This document shows, one piece after another, positions 1 to 9,472 of a stretch of 64,000 bases of DNA. The stretch spans positions 124,001-188,000 of the forward strand of contig NZ_JBHSHD010000008.1 of assembly GCF_042652785.1 (NCBI RefSeq), given 5' to 3'. A program made the translations under genes and the position numbers. The notes under the pieces are model-generated. The model was not told where the DNA came from. It did no database searches and saw nothing but the letters and a program-made list of their open reading frames with translations. The stretch's first letter is position 1. Each line of letters begins with the position of its first letter. This DNA comes from Dokdonella_A ginsengisoli. GTDB lineage: Bacteria > Pseudomonadota > Gammaproteobacteria > Xanthomonadales > Rhodanobacteraceae.

Positions 1-3000
1 GCTCTGCGGATCGCCGCTGCCCGAGGCGTGCACGGGCGCGGAGATCGCCGTCACCGTGGCGCCGTTGAACGTCAGCGCATCGGTCAGATCGTAGGTGCCG
101 GCGCTGCCGCCGTCGTTGCGCACCGCCACCACGTAGGTGATCGTGTACTGGTTCGGCGCACCGGCCGGGGCCGGCGTGCTCGCGGTCTTGCTGATCGCCA
201 CCTTCGGCGCGGTCGGTACGACGACGCACTGCACGCCCGCCGGCGGACACGGCGGCGGCGTGGTGCCGGTCTCGTAGGCGACGTTGCCGATCTGCGTGAC
301 GCCGGCCGGGATCGGATCGGCCACCTGCACGACCACCGTCAGGATCAGCGAACCGTTCGCCGGCACGGTCAGGCCCGTCCAGGTCACGATGCCGCCGGCG
401 GGCACGCCGCCGTTCGAGGCGGACACGAACGTCACGTTCGGATCCAGCGTGTCGGTGACGCCGTAGTTGGTCGCGTCGGTGCCGCCGGAGTTGGTCAGCG
501 TGATCGCGTAGGTGAGCTGCTCGCCCGCTTCGGCCTGGCCGGCCAGCGTGCCGCTCTCGCCGGTCAGCGCCTTGGCCACGGTCACCTTCGGCGCGGTCGG
601 CACGACGACGCACTGCCCGCCCGCCGGCGGACACGCCGGCGGCGTGGTGCCAGTCTCGTAGGCGACGTTGCCGATCTGCGTGACGCCGGCCGGGATCGGA
701 TCGACCACCTGCACCACGACGCTGAGCACCAGCGTACCGTTCGCCGGCACGGTCAGGCCCGTCCACGCGACGGCGCCGCCGGCGGCCGTGCCGCCGTTCG
801 AGGCGGACACGAACGTCACGTTCGGATCCAGCGTGTCGGTGACGCCGTAGTTCGTCGCCGGCGTGCCGCCGCTGTTGGTCAGGGTGATCGTGTAGGTCAG
901 CTGCTCGCCCGGTTCGGCGGCGCCGGCCAGGCTGCCGCTTTCGCCGGTCAGCGCCTTGATCAGCGTGACGTTCGCCGGCGTCAGCACCGGAACGACGTAG
1001 TCCTCGACCTCGCCCGGGCCGCGCACGCCGGCGAAATCCGCCGTGCTCATGTCCGTCGGGAACGTGCCGGCGCGCTCGATGCGCAGGCGCAGGTAGGTCT
1101 GGCCGCTGACGAGGCCCGCCGTGGCGCCGGCCGGCCAGCTGAAGCCGGCCGTGGTGGCGCCCGCCGCGAGCGGCTGGCACTGGCCTTCGGCGGCGCTGAA
1201 GCTGCCGTTCTGGTCGAGGTCCGCCCATGCGCAGGCCGTCGCGGCGCCGGCCGTGGTCTCGACCGGCACGGCGAGGCTGTACGGCGCGCCGATGACCAGC
1301 GCCGGAGCGCCGGCCGGGAACGCGTTCTCGTCGTCGCTGCCGGCGAGGTCGTCGCCGTCGGCGTTCGGGCCGGGCTGGCCGTCCATCTCACCGTCCGGCA
1401 GGCCGCCGCCGAGGCTGAGGCCCGGACCCGGGAACAGGTGGCCGGCGCCGTTGCTCGCATTCAGCGTGGCGTAGCTGTCGGGCGCGTCGCCGAGTTCGCA
1501 CACCTGCGCGAAGCCGATGTCGTCCAGCGCCAGATCATTGCCGCCCTGGACGCCGGAGTTGTTGGCCAGCTCGACGCGCACGTCGGCTTGCGTGGCGACG
1601 AAGATCAGCTGATGCCCATGCCAGGTCATCGCACCGGCGGGATCTTCGGGAATGTCGCCGGTGTTGAGCGATGCGAGAACGGTGTTCGTCGCCGGATCGA
1701 CGATCCGCAGGGTCACGTTCGGCAGGCCGGCATTGAGGCCCGCGACGACATTGGCCAGCGACGAGAAGAAGTTGTAGCGCGCGCCGATCGTCAGGCCGCT
1801 GAAGGTTCGCCGATAGAACACGCCCGGTGCCGGACTGGCGTTGACGACCATCATGAAGCCGTCGGTATCGCCCGGGGTATGGTCGGGCGCGTTCTGCCAT
1901 GCCGGCGAGTGACTCAGGTTCGGGCGGGTCATCAAGGCGTACTGTCCGCCGTTGACGGTGTTGGCCGGCGCGGCCGAGCCCGGCTGGAACACGTAGGTGG
2001 TCGTGCCCGCAGGCAGCGGCGTGCCCCAGCCCGGGAATGCGCCGGGCGCGCTCGCATAGGTGCCGAAGGTCTCGACGAACGGCGCCTCGCAGGTCAGCGG
2101 CAGCACCGTCGCCACCGACACGCGGTGGTCTTCGACCTCGCCGTCCGCAGCCAGACCCTGCGCGCGCGCATCGCCGCCGTTCGGCGCCGTGCCGGCTGCC
2201 AGCGCCTGGGTGGTCAGGCGGAAACGGGCATAGGTCTGGAAGCCGTCCGTGAGCGCGGCCGGCGCGGTCCAGGTACAGGTGACCTGCGTCGCCGCCGCGG
2301 CCGCCGTCGGGCAGGTGCCGGCCTCGGCCACGTCGAAGCGGCCGTTGCCGTTGAAGTCGATCCAGGCGTAGAGATTGGCGCTGGCGCCAGTCGTGTTGGT
2401 GACGGGCACGTCGAGCGACACCGCCGTCGTGCCGGGCTGCAGGGCGATCGAACCGAAGAAGGCATCCTCGTCGTCGATGCCGTTGCTGTCGTCGCCGTCG
2501 GCAGCGGCGCCGGCGGCGCCGTCGTTCTCGTGATCGACGCGCGCGCCGAGCATCAGCGCGGCCGTGCCGGCCGCCGCGTCGTAGGCGCCGAGGTCGTGGC
2601 GCGGACCGTTGCTCGCCAGCAGCGTGCCGTAGCTGTCGGGCGCGTCGCCGAAATCGAAGCGGTCGGCGGTGTTGGTCGCGGTGCAGGTGATCTGCTGGCC
2701 GTAGGCGAGATCGCCCGGTGCCGCGCTCCAGGTGCCGCTTGCACTGTCGAAGGCACCGATCGGCGTGCCGTCGGCGAGCTGGCAGGCGATGTCCGACAGC
2801 ACCCAGTTCGACGGCAGCGCGGATTCCGCGACCGTGACCGGCTGCGCCAGGTCGAGCACGTCGAACACCGCGCTCGAGGTACCCGGCGCGCCCGGCGCGG
2901 TGGTGGTGATCGTGACCGGATTGGTCGCGCTGGTGTTGCCGAGCGTGAAGCCGAAGCTGCCGACGGCGTAGTTGCTGATCTTGACCAGCGCGATCGTCGG

Positions 3001-5166
3001 CAGCACCGCGACGCACTGCCCGCTGATGCCGTTGCTGAGGTTCGGCGACAGGCCGGAGATGTTGCCGAAGCCGTTGGTCACGGCCGATTCCGGGCAGTCC
3101 GGCGGCGTCACGCTGACGCAGGTGTACTGCTCGATCTGCGCGATCAGGTTCTGCAGGCCGACGAGGTTCTGGTTCTCGTTGGCGAAATTGGGGTTGTAGC
3201 AAAGACCCGAGAAGCCGGGCCGGTTGGTGACGTCGACCGACACCGTACAGAAGCCGCCGGCGGGCACGCTGCCGCCGGAGAACACGATCTGGTCGCCGCC
3301 CGGCGTCGCCGCGACGGTGCCGCCGCAGGTGCTGGCGGCGTTGGCCGGATCGGCGATCTGCAGGCCGGCGGCGAGGTTGTCGGTGAAGGCGATCGGGCGA
3401 TCGACCGCGTCGGCGCCGGAATTGTCGATGGTGAAGGTCAGCGTGGCGGCGCCGCCGTACGGAATGGTGTCAGGTGCGAAGCGCTTGGCCAGGGTCGGCA
3501 CGGCTTCGTCGGTGATCGTGTAGGTCGAATCGGCGACGCCGGCACGGCAGCCGCTGGCGCCGGCGATCGACAGGCCGCTCGAGGCGTTGCTCGCGCGCAG
3601 CGCGATCGTCTCGGCGCCTTCGACGGCGCTGTCGACGACGATCTGCAGGTAGGGCGCGAGCGAGATTGCGGTCGCCGCGGTGCCGTCGTAGGTGCCGGCC
3701 GGAATCGTCACGACGATCGGCCCGCTGGCCGGCGTGGTCGTGTAGTCGCTGCCGCGCGTGGCGCTGCCGCCGACGATTTCCAGCTCGATCGTCTGGTCGG
3801 TGGCGACCGGGCCGTTGACCAGCAGCAGCGGCAGGTTCGCAGTGGCGACCGATTCGGGACCGCTCGCCGCCGAGGTGCTGAACTCGACCGCGGCGGTCAG
3901 GCCGGTGATGCTGACGTTGTCGATGAAGTTGCCGGCGCCCGGACTGCCCGATGCGGAGGAAATCGCGGCGAACTCGAACGTCATCGCCTTCGGCTGCGTC
4001 AGCGAGTTGGTCCAGGTGCCCTGCCAGCGGCCCCAGCCGGCGCTGGTCGGAGAGCCGCTCTGCGCCGTGCAGGTGAATCCGGCGGCCGGCGTGCAGGTAT
4101 GCGGGTCGGCCTGGACCGAGCCGTCGCTCAGCGTGGCGATGTCCTGTCCGTTGATGCGCAGGCGCGCCACGTCGACCGAACCGGCCGCGCCGCGTGCGCG
4201 ATGCGAGACGCGCCAGGTGAACGTCTCGCCCGGATAGACGCACAGCGGCGCAGGACTCAGGGCACCGTTGATGTAGGCGTTGAGTTCGGCAAACTGGTTG
4301 CCGTCGTCGGGCAGGACGCCGCCGAAGCCGGATCTCCACAATTCGATGTTGCCGCCGGTCAGGAACGGCGTGCCGAAACCGGCGTTCGGAATCGCGACCG
4401 AGTCGGTGGTCGACCAGCCGGGCACCAGGGTCTCGGAAATCTGTGCGTTTCCTACCCCGAGCGCCGGCAGCTCGAAACTCGGGTTGAGGATCGTGCGCGA
4501 CGGCGGCGGCCCCTCGAATACCTCGATCTCGGCCAGGTTGAGCACCAGGCCCGGCTTCATCGTGTAGATGCGCACGTAGCGCGCGACGTGCGTGCCGACC
4601 TTCATGTCCAGCGAGGTCCACGGATCGCTCTGGCCGGTGCCGTAACCGCCGCCGCTGCTGTTGGTACCGCTGGCGTAGGCGATCTTGTTGACGAACGGCG
4701 CGCTCGGATTGACGGCCGGGTCCAGCGTCGACTGCGGATTGGAGGTGACGCCGGTCAGGCTCGACGGCCGCGTCGTCACCACGATCCAGCGCGCGAGGTC
4801 ACCGTTGCTGCCGTCGGTGCGGTTGGACAGCCGCACGCGGTCGATGATGTAGTCCTGGCCGAGGTCGACCTCGATCCACTCGCGGTTCGCGCCGGTCTGC
4901 GTCGCGGAGGTCGCGCAGACGGCGTCGGCCGGATAGTTGCCGCCGGAGTTGCCGTCGGTGCAGTTGGCGCCGGCCTGGGTCGGGTCACCGGTCGTGCCGG
5001 ACATCGCCACCGGCCTGCCGAGCGCGAGGTTGTCGCCCTGCGCCGCCTGCGCGGCGCCGGCGAACAGCGCGAGCGCGAAGAGCGCCAGCGCGCGTGCCCG
5101 CGCAGTGAAGGCGGGCCGCTTCGGCGTCGCCGCGGAGAAAGGTGCGTTCTGGTCGATCGGATTCAT
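1..5166 (-). CDS. large secreted DUF11/GEVED-module surface protein, C-terminus beyond window
   Basis: The frame is open from the ATG at 5166 to the left edge, giving 1722 codons with no stop, so the C-terminus is missing. The start follows AAAGGGGA, 14 nt after the upstream gene's stop, so the two genes form one operon. Residues 1-41 read as a signal peptide (Ala/Leu-rich core ending AGAAQA). About 43-190 resemble a discoidin-like (F5/8 type C) domain (NLALGRPV, WIEVDLGQDYIIDRVRLSN). Next come a Calx-beta-like stretch, a DUF11-like module (PTLAKRFAPDTIPYGGAATL), two modules opening with GDAPDSY and closing with GEVED, and two nearly identical 128-residue DUF11 repeats. Such proteins are exported and thought to be surface or matrix components; no catalytic motif is visible. 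The specific role is unknown. Confidence 0.85.
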   Translation of the reverse strand, partial: MNPIDQNAPFSAATPKRPAFTARARALALFALALFAGAAQAAQGDNLALGRPVAMSGTTGDPTQAGANCTDGNSGGNYPADAVCATSATQTGANREWIEVDLGQDYIIDRVRLSNRTDGSNGDLARWIVVTTRPSSLTGVTSNPQSTLDPAVNPSAPFVNKIAYASGTNSSGGGYGTGQSDPWTSLDMKVGTHVARYVRIYTMKPGLVLNLAEIEVFEGPPPSRTILNPSFELPALGVGNAQISETLVPGWSTTDSVAIPNAGFGTPFLTGGNIELWRSGFGGVLPDDGNQFAELNAYINGALSPAPLCVYPGETFTWRVSHRARGAAGSVDVARLRINGQDIATLSDGSVQADPHTCTPAAGFTCTAQSGSPTSAGWGRWQGTWTNSLTQPKAMTFEFAAISSASGSPGAGNFIDNVSITGLTAAVEFSTSAASGPESVATANLPLLLVNGPVATDQTIELEIVGGSATRGSDYTTTPASGPIVVTIPAGTYDGTAATAISLAPYLQIVVDSAVEGAETIALRASNASSGLSIAGASGCRAGVADSTYTITDEAVPTLAKRFAPDTIPYGGAATLTFTIDNSGADAVDRPIAFTDNLAAGLQIADPANAASTCGGTVAATPGGDQIVFSGGSVPAGGFCTVSVDVTNRPGFSGLCYNPNFANENQNLVGLQNLIAQIEQYTCVSVTPPDCPESAVTNGFGNISGLSPNLSNGISGQCVAVLPTIALVKISNYAVGSFGFTLGNTSATNPVTITTTAPGAPGTSSAVFDVLDLAQPVTVAESALPSNWVLSDIACQLADGTPIGAFDSASGTWSAAPGDLAYGQQITCTATNTADRFDFGDAPDSYGTLLASNGPRHDLGAYDAAAGTAALMLGARVDHENDGAAGAAADGDDSNGIDDEDAFFGSIALQPGTTAVSLDVPVTNTTGASANLYAWIDFNGNGRFDVAEAGTCPTAAAAATQVTCTWTAPAALTDGFQTYARFRLTTQALAAGTAPNGGDARAQGLAADGEVEDHRVSVATVLPLTCEAPFVETFGTYASAPGAFPGWGTPLPAGTTTYVFQPGSAAPANTVNGGQYALMTRPNLSHSPAWQNAPDHTPGDTDGFMMVVNASPAPGVFYRRTFSGLTIGARYNFFSSLANVVAGLNAGLPNVTLRIVDPATNTVLASLNTGDIPEDPAGAMTWHGHQLIFVATQADVRVELANNSGVQGGNDLALDDIGFAQVCELGDAPDSYATLNASNGAGHLFPGPGLSLGGGLPDGEMDGQPGPNADGDDLAGSDDENAFPAGAPALVIGAPYSLAVPVETTAGAATACAWADLDQNGSFSAAEGQCQPLAAGATTAGFSWPAGATAGLVSGQTYLRLRIERAGTFPTDMSTADFAGVRGPGEVEDYVVPVLTPANVTLIKALTGESGSLAGAAEPGEQLTYTITLTNSGGTPATNYGVTDTLDPNVTFVSASNGGTAAGGAVAWTGLTVPANGTLVLSVVVQVVDPIPAGVTQIGNVAYETGTTPPACPPAGGQCVVVPTAPKVTVAKALTGESGTLAGQAEAGEQLTYAITLTNSGGTDATNYGVTDTLDPNVTFVSASNGGVPAGGIVTWTGLTVPANGSLILTVVVQVADPIPAGVTQIGNVAYETGTTPPPCPPAGVQCVVVPTAPKVAISKTASTPAPAGAPNQYTITYVVAVRNDGGSAGTYDLTDALTFNGATVTAISAPVHASGSGDPQS
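226..993 (-). repeat. tandem pair of 384-bp DUF11-coding repeats
   Basis: Within the large surface protein two consecutive units are offset by exactly 384 bp (128 codons) and are nearly identical; compare 284-466 with 668-850. Each encodes a DUF11 module with GEQLTY, NYGVTDTLDPNVTFVSASNGG, DPIPAGVTQIGNVAYETGT and a Cys pair near its end. Nucleotide-level similarity points to a recent internal duplication; unit edges are approximate. Confidence 0.8.
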
Positions 5167-5180
5167 CACGGTCCCCTTTC

Positions 5181-8100
5181 TCACGGCGCGGCTGCGACGC
5201 GGACGGTGAAGCGGCAGTCGGCGCCGGCGGCGACGCTGCCGCCGGCGAGCGAGATCGCGTTCGTGCCGGCCTGCGCGGTGAGCGTGCCGCCGCAACCGTT
5301 GCTGCCGACCAGCGCGCCGGGTGGCGCGTCGCCGCTGCCCAGCACCAGGCCCGACGGCAGGGTGTCGGTGAAGGCCAGCGCGCTCTGCGCCGTCGCGCTC
5401 GGCGCGCGGTTGCTGATCACGAACGTCAGCAGCGCCGCGCCGCCGCGCGGCAGCACCGGCCGCGGTGGCGGCGGATCGCTGGGCGGATCGGTGTTGAAGT
5501 ACTTCGCCAGGGTCGGCAGCGCGGTCGGCGCGTTGGTGTACGTGCACGTCACCTGGTCGCCGAAGCCGATCGTCACGTTGGCGGTGTCGTCGCCGCGTTC
5601 GAAGCCGTTGCTCGGATTGGAAGTCGCGCCGGTGTAGGTGAACGTCGCGCCGCCCGACGTGTTTCTGCAGACCACGTCGATCAGCGCCCAGCCGGCGCTG
5701 GCGCCTTCGGTGATCGACACCGTGCCCGGCGCGGCGCTGAAGGTGCGCGTCAGCACCGTGCCGCTCGACAGCGTGAACGCGTCGTTGGGCGCCGCCGTCG
5801 TGGTGGTGAACGCGAACGGCGTGTTGTCGAGCGCGGTCGGCACCTTGACGATGGTGATCTGCGCCTCCGCCGGCGGATTGGACACCGTGCTCGTGCACGG
5901 CGGCTGCGTGTTGCCCGGCAGGCACAGGCCGTCGGGCGGCGTGACCGCGACCGTGTTGACGACCTGCGCCGGCGGCGCCGCCGCGACCGTCGCCGCGATC
6001 GCGTAGGTCACGCTGCTGCCGGGCGGGAAGGTCGCGATCGTCTCGTTGAGCAGGTCCGCCGGCGGCGTGACCGTGCCGCCGCTGCCCGCGTTCGGGCAGG
6101 CGGCGCCGCCGGCCGCGGCGCAGGTCCAGGTCGCCGAGGCGATGCCGTCGGGGAAGGTGTCGACGACGTGCGTCGCCGGCGCCGGCACGCTGCCCTCGTT
6201 GGCGACGACGACGGTGTAGGTGACGCTGCCGCCGGGCGTCAGCGCGCCGGGCGGACTGGCGCTCTTGGTCACGCGCACCTGCGGCGCGGCCGGCAGGGTC
6301 ACCGTGCTGTCGCACGGCGGCGCGCTGCCGTCGCTGCACAGGCCGCCGCCCGGCGGCGTGACGGCCGCCGTGTTGGCGATCGATGCCGGCGGATTCGCAT
6401 CGACCGTCGCGGTCACCGTGTAGACCAGCTCGCCGCCGGCCGGGAACACCGCGATGATTTCGGCGAGCGCGCCGCTGCCGCTGTCGTTCGGGCACAGCGC
6501 TCCGCCGCTGGAAGTGCAGGTCCAGCTCGCGCCGCTCAGTCCCGCCGCCAGCGGATCGGCCACCGTCGCGCCGTCGGCGGCGACGCTGCCGGTGTTGCGC
6601 ACGTGGATCTCGTAGGTCAGCGTCGCGCCCGGCACTGCCTGCGTCGCGCTCGTCGTCTTGGCGACGTCGATCACCGGCACCGGCGGATTGCTGACCGAGG
6701 CCGCGCACGGGCCGGGGCTGTTGCCCGGATAGCAGGTGCCGCTCAGCGGCGGCGCCGCGGTGGCGGTGTTCGTCACACTGGCCGGCGGACTCGCCGCGAC
6801 CTGCCCGGTGATCGTGTAGGTGACCACGCCGCCGCCGGGGAAGGTGGCGACCGTCTGGTTCAGCGGCATCGCGCCGCTCGCGTTCGGGCAGACCGCGCCG
6901 CTGCTGGCGGCGCAGGTCCAGGTGCCGGAGGCGATGCCGTTCGGCAGCGGATCGGCGACGACCGTGTTCGGCGCGGCGACGTTGCCGGTGTTGGTCGCGG
7001 TCACCGTGTAGGTGACGCTGCCGCCCGGCGTCAGCGCGCCCGGCGGATCGACGCTCTTGCCGATGCCGACCTGCACCGGGCACAGGCTGGTCGAGGTGAC
7101 CTGGGCGAGGAAGCCCACGAAGGCCGGTCCGCTGCGCACCTGCACGACGATCTCGTTCGGTCCGGTGCGCCAGTTGCGGTTGAGCACGAGCTGGGCGCGA
7201 TTGGCCGCGGTGAAGCCGCCGTAGTAGTACGGGTTGGCCGGACTCTGCGGCAGGCCGGCGACCTGCCCGCTCTGTGTCTGGCCGTTGACGTAGACCTCCC
7301 ACACCGAATTGTCGGCGTAGAAGTCGATGCCGAGCGCGAACGTGCTCGGATCGACCGCGCCGTCGAGCGTGAAGCGGTAGCGGTGGTATTCGTCGACGTC
7401 GCCGGTCGGCCCCTGGTTGGCGTTGGCGTAGTACGAGGTCCATTCGGCGTTGCCGAACGGCGAGTTCGCCCACGCGCCCGGCGCCGCATTGCCGGTGACG
7501 TAGGCGTCGATCCAGCTCGGCACGCTGGCCGGGCCACCGGCCGGCGTGCCGAGTCCGACGTCCCAGTTGCGGTCGCGCGAGCCGGGCGCGAGCACGCCGC
7601 TGCCGGCCGCGTTGATCGCCGTGTTGAACACCGACGGGCTGGTGGTGCAGCCGATCGGCTGCGTGATCGGCACCAGGTAGTCCTCGACCTCGCCATCCGC
7701 GGCCGCGCCGACCGGATTGGCCACCTGCGCCGCGGTGGTGGCGATGCGGAAGCGCGCCGCACCGCTGAAGTTCGCCGCGATCGGCGCCAGGCCGGTCCAG
7801 TTCAGCGTGAACGGCGTGGCCGCGGTGGTGTTCGCCGGCACGCTCACCTGCGCGCGTTCGCCGGCGTCGAAGCTGCCGTTGCCGTTGAAGTCGATCCAGC
7901 CGGCGAGCGTCGCCGCGGTCGCCTTGGCGTTGATCGCGCTGACGACGGCCTGCGCCGTGGTCGCGCCGGTGGTGAGGATCAGGCTGGTCGGATCCAGGCC
8001 GTCGTCGAAGGTGTCCAGCGCCGCGTTCGCGTCGGGCTGGCCGTCGGCGTCGGCGCTGATGCGGGTGCCGAGCATCAGGGTCGCCGTCTTCGCCGCCGCG

Positions 8101-9086
8101 TTGTAGTTGGGGATGCTGTGGCGCGCGCCGTTGGCGGCCAGCAGGGTGCCGAAGCTGTTCGGCGCATCGCCGAAATCGATCGGCACCGGCGCGTTGAAGC
8201 AGCGCGCGCCGTCGTTGGAGCCACTGGCCGGGCCACTGGAGAACAACACGCCGCTGTTGTTGGTCGGATTGACGCGATAGATCGCGCCGGAGACGTTGTC
8301 GCTGGCGTAGATGAAGCCGCCGGCGTCGGCGTAGTTCGCGCCGAAGAGCATGTTCGCGCTGCCCGTGATGCCGGCGATCGGGCCCAGGTTGGTCAGCACG
8401 CCGTTCGAGCGGTTGTAGCGGAACAGATGCACCCGGTTCGTCGTCGTGTTGAGCGGCGTGCGATACAGGAAACCGTCGACCGGGCTGTAGGCCCAGTCGG
8501 CGCTGGTGCCGCTGAAGCCTGCCGGCATGGTCATCGCCCGCGAGTTGACGACGCGGAAGTAAGTCGACGAACCGGGCTTGAGGTCGACCTCGTAGACCGT
8601 GGCGGAGTCGGCCGAGGTCGTCACCCAGTAGTGGCCGTTGCTGTCGAATTCGCCCATGTTGTAGCCGGCGGCCGGCAGTCCGGTCGGCAAGCCGAGGTCC
8701 TGCACGCTGAAGTCCGAACCGACGCGATAGATCCGGCCGAGCGTCGCGCCGGGCGTGTTGGACACGCCGTAGATGTAGTTGTCCAGCGGGTTGTAGGCCA
8801 CGCCGTTGATATTCGGCGGCGCGATGTCAGTGCCGACCTGAGTCGACGTGCCGGTCACCAGGTCGATCGAAAAGACGTCGGTCGGCGTGCTCTGGAACAG
8901 GAACGCGCGCGTGTCGCAGCCGGAGAACGCCGGCGGCACCTGCGCCAGCGCGGGCGCCGTCCAGCCCATCAGGCACAGCAGGATCAGGAAGCGGCGGCGG
9001 CGCGATCTCGTCGCGTGCGGGGCCTGGGAAACGCCGTGCGCCGTGGCGCCGGCCGAAACGTGCCGCTCACTCGTATCGCGATTCAT
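5181..9086 (-). CDS. secreted DUF6923-like/GEVED/DUF11 repeat protein
   Basis: A 1301-residue protein. I chose the ATG at 9086 because GGAAGGAA lies just upstream; the frame stays open 25 codons further up without a ribosome site. After an Arg-rich stretch a signal peptide ends LMGWTAPALAQ. The first third looks like a DUF6923-type beta-propeller (DVFSIDLVTG, NGVAYNPLDNYIYGVS). A GEVED module follows (DFGDAPNSFGTLLAANGARH to DGEVEDYLVPI), then a beta-sandwich-like section around YYANANQGPTGDVDEYHRYRF, then at least three DUF11 modules (SVDPPGALTPGGSVTYTV and relatives). It shares module types with the gene immediately downstream and is probably cotranscribed with it. Predicted extracellular or outer-surface protein; no enzyme signature is visible and function is unknown. 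Confidence 0.88.
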   Translation of the reverse strand: MNRDTSERHVSAGATAHGVSQAPHATRSRRRRFLILLCLMGWTAPALAQVPPAFSGCDTRAFLFQSTPTDVFSIDLVTGTSTQVGTDIAPPNINGVAYNPLDNYIYGVSNTPGATLGRIYRVGSDFSVQDLGLPTGLPAAGYNMGEFDSNGHYWVTTSADSATVYEVDLKPGSSTYFRVVNSRAMTMPAGFSGTSADWAYSPVDGFLYRTPLNTTTNRVHLFRYNRSNGVLTNLGPIAGITGSANMLFGANYADAGGFIYASDNVSGAIYRVNPTNNSGVLFSSGPASGSNDGARCFNAPVPIDFGDAPNSFGTLLAANGARHSIPNYNAAAKTATLMLGTRISADADGQPDANAALDTFDDGLDPTSLILTTGATTAQAVVSAINAKATAATLAGWIDFNGNGSFDAGERAQVSVPANTTAATPFTLNWTGLAPIAANFSGAARFRIATTAAQVANPVGAAADGEVEDYLVPITQPIGCTTSPSVFNTAINAAGSGVLAPGSRDRNWDVGLGTPAGGPASVPSWIDAYVTGNAAPGAWANSPFGNAEWTSYYANANQGPTGDVDEYHRYRFTLDGAVDPSTFALGIDFYADNSVWEVYVNGQTQSGQVAGLPQSPANPYYYGGFTAANRAQLVLNRNWRTGPNEIVVQVRSGPAFVGFLAQVTSTSLCPVQVGIGKSVDPPGALTPGGSVTYTVTATNTGNVAAPNTVVADPLPNGIASGTWTCAASSGAVCPNASGAMPLNQTVATFPGGGVVTYTITGQVAASPPASVTNTATAAPPLSGTCYPGNSPGPCAASVSNPPVPVIDVAKTTSATQAVPGATLTYEIHVRNTGSVAADGATVADPLAAGLSGASWTCTSSGGALCPNDSGSGALAEIIAVFPAGGELVYTVTATVDANPPASIANTAAVTPPGGGLCSDGSAPPCDSTVTLPAAPQVRVTKSASPPGALTPGGSVTYTVVVANEGSVPAPATHVVDTFPDGIASATWTCAAAGGAACPNAGSGGTVTPPADLLNETIATFPPGSSVTYAIAATVAAAPPAQVVNTVAVTPPDGLCLPGNTQPPCTSTVSNPPAEAQITIVKVPTALDNTPFAFTTTTAAPNDAFTLSSGTVLTRTFSAAPGTVSITEGASAGWALIDVVCRNTSGGATFTYTGATSNPSNGFERGDDTANVTIGFGDQVTCTYTNAPTALPTLAKYFNTDPPSDPPPPRPVLPRGGAALLTFVISNRAPSATAQSALAFTDTLPSGLVLGSGDAPPGALVGSNGCGGTLTAQAGTNAISLAGGSVAAGADCRFTVRVAAAP

Positions 9087-9334
9087 AAGTTCCTTCCGCT
9101 GTGGCCGGGGCCGCCGCATCGACGCAGCCGCCCGCACCGGCACCTTTCGAGGTACCCGCAACCCGTAAACCTTCGAAATCCCTGTATCGCGACGAACGCA
9201 GACTTGCCCCTGGGCGACCGGCCGCCGTCCGCCGCACGGGGCGGACGCATCGGCACGGATTCGCTGCGCCGTCGCGCGCCGACGGCTACCCCGCCGCAGG
9301 CGCGGCCGGAACTTACTAGACCCGCGCGGCGGAA

Positions 9335-9374
9335 ATCACTCGCGCTTGCTCACGTTCGCTCACGGTCACTCACA
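9335..9374 (-). promoter_or_regulatory. four phased 10-bp direct repeats, possible response-regulator site
   Basis: On the plus strand the units are ATCACTCGCG, CTTGCTCACG, TTCGCTCACG and GTCACTCACA; on the coding strand of the operon they read as GTGAG-type units every 10 bp. OmpR-family regulators bind direct repeats with about one helical turn between half-sites, and an OmpR-family gene lies immediately upstream, so this is a plausible target. The link is inference. Confidence 0.4.
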
Positions 9375-9378
9375 GAAA

Positions 9379-9403
9379 TTGGTACAAGTCATTGTTGTAC
9401 CAA
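9379..9403. promoter_or_regulatory. 25-bp perfect inverted repeat, possible operator
   Basis: TTGGTACAA, a 7-nt spacer (GTCATTG), then TTGTACCAA: both 9-bp arms match perfectly. It sits beside the phased repeats, upstream of the surface-protein operon. It has dyad operator geometry and no T-run, so it is unlikely to be a terminator. The binding protein is unknown. Confidence 0.45.
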
Positions 9404-9472
9404 AGGTCAAAAGTCACAGAGTACGAATGTGAATTTGTAGGCTGCCCGTGCGGACGCCGCCGCCCCGGATGC

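Larger units (their letters stand above)
9087..9472. promoter_or_regulatory. 386-bp regulatory region upstream of the surface-protein operon
   Basis: No gene is evident. The region separates the 3' end of the response-regulator gene from the leftward surface-protein operon and is less GC-rich than its surroundings near 9370-9430. It holds a run of four 10-bp repeats and a perfect 9-bp inverted repeat, listed separately. A convincing -35/-10 pair for the operon was not identified. Confidence 0.55.

Noticed and set aside
28..5637. A very long plus-strand ORF rich in Arg across the surface-protein genes
   Set aside because: It is an antisense shadow created by GC-rich codons; the minus frame has signal peptide, domains and ribosome site, while this one has Arg/Gly/Ala-biased sequence and no family match.
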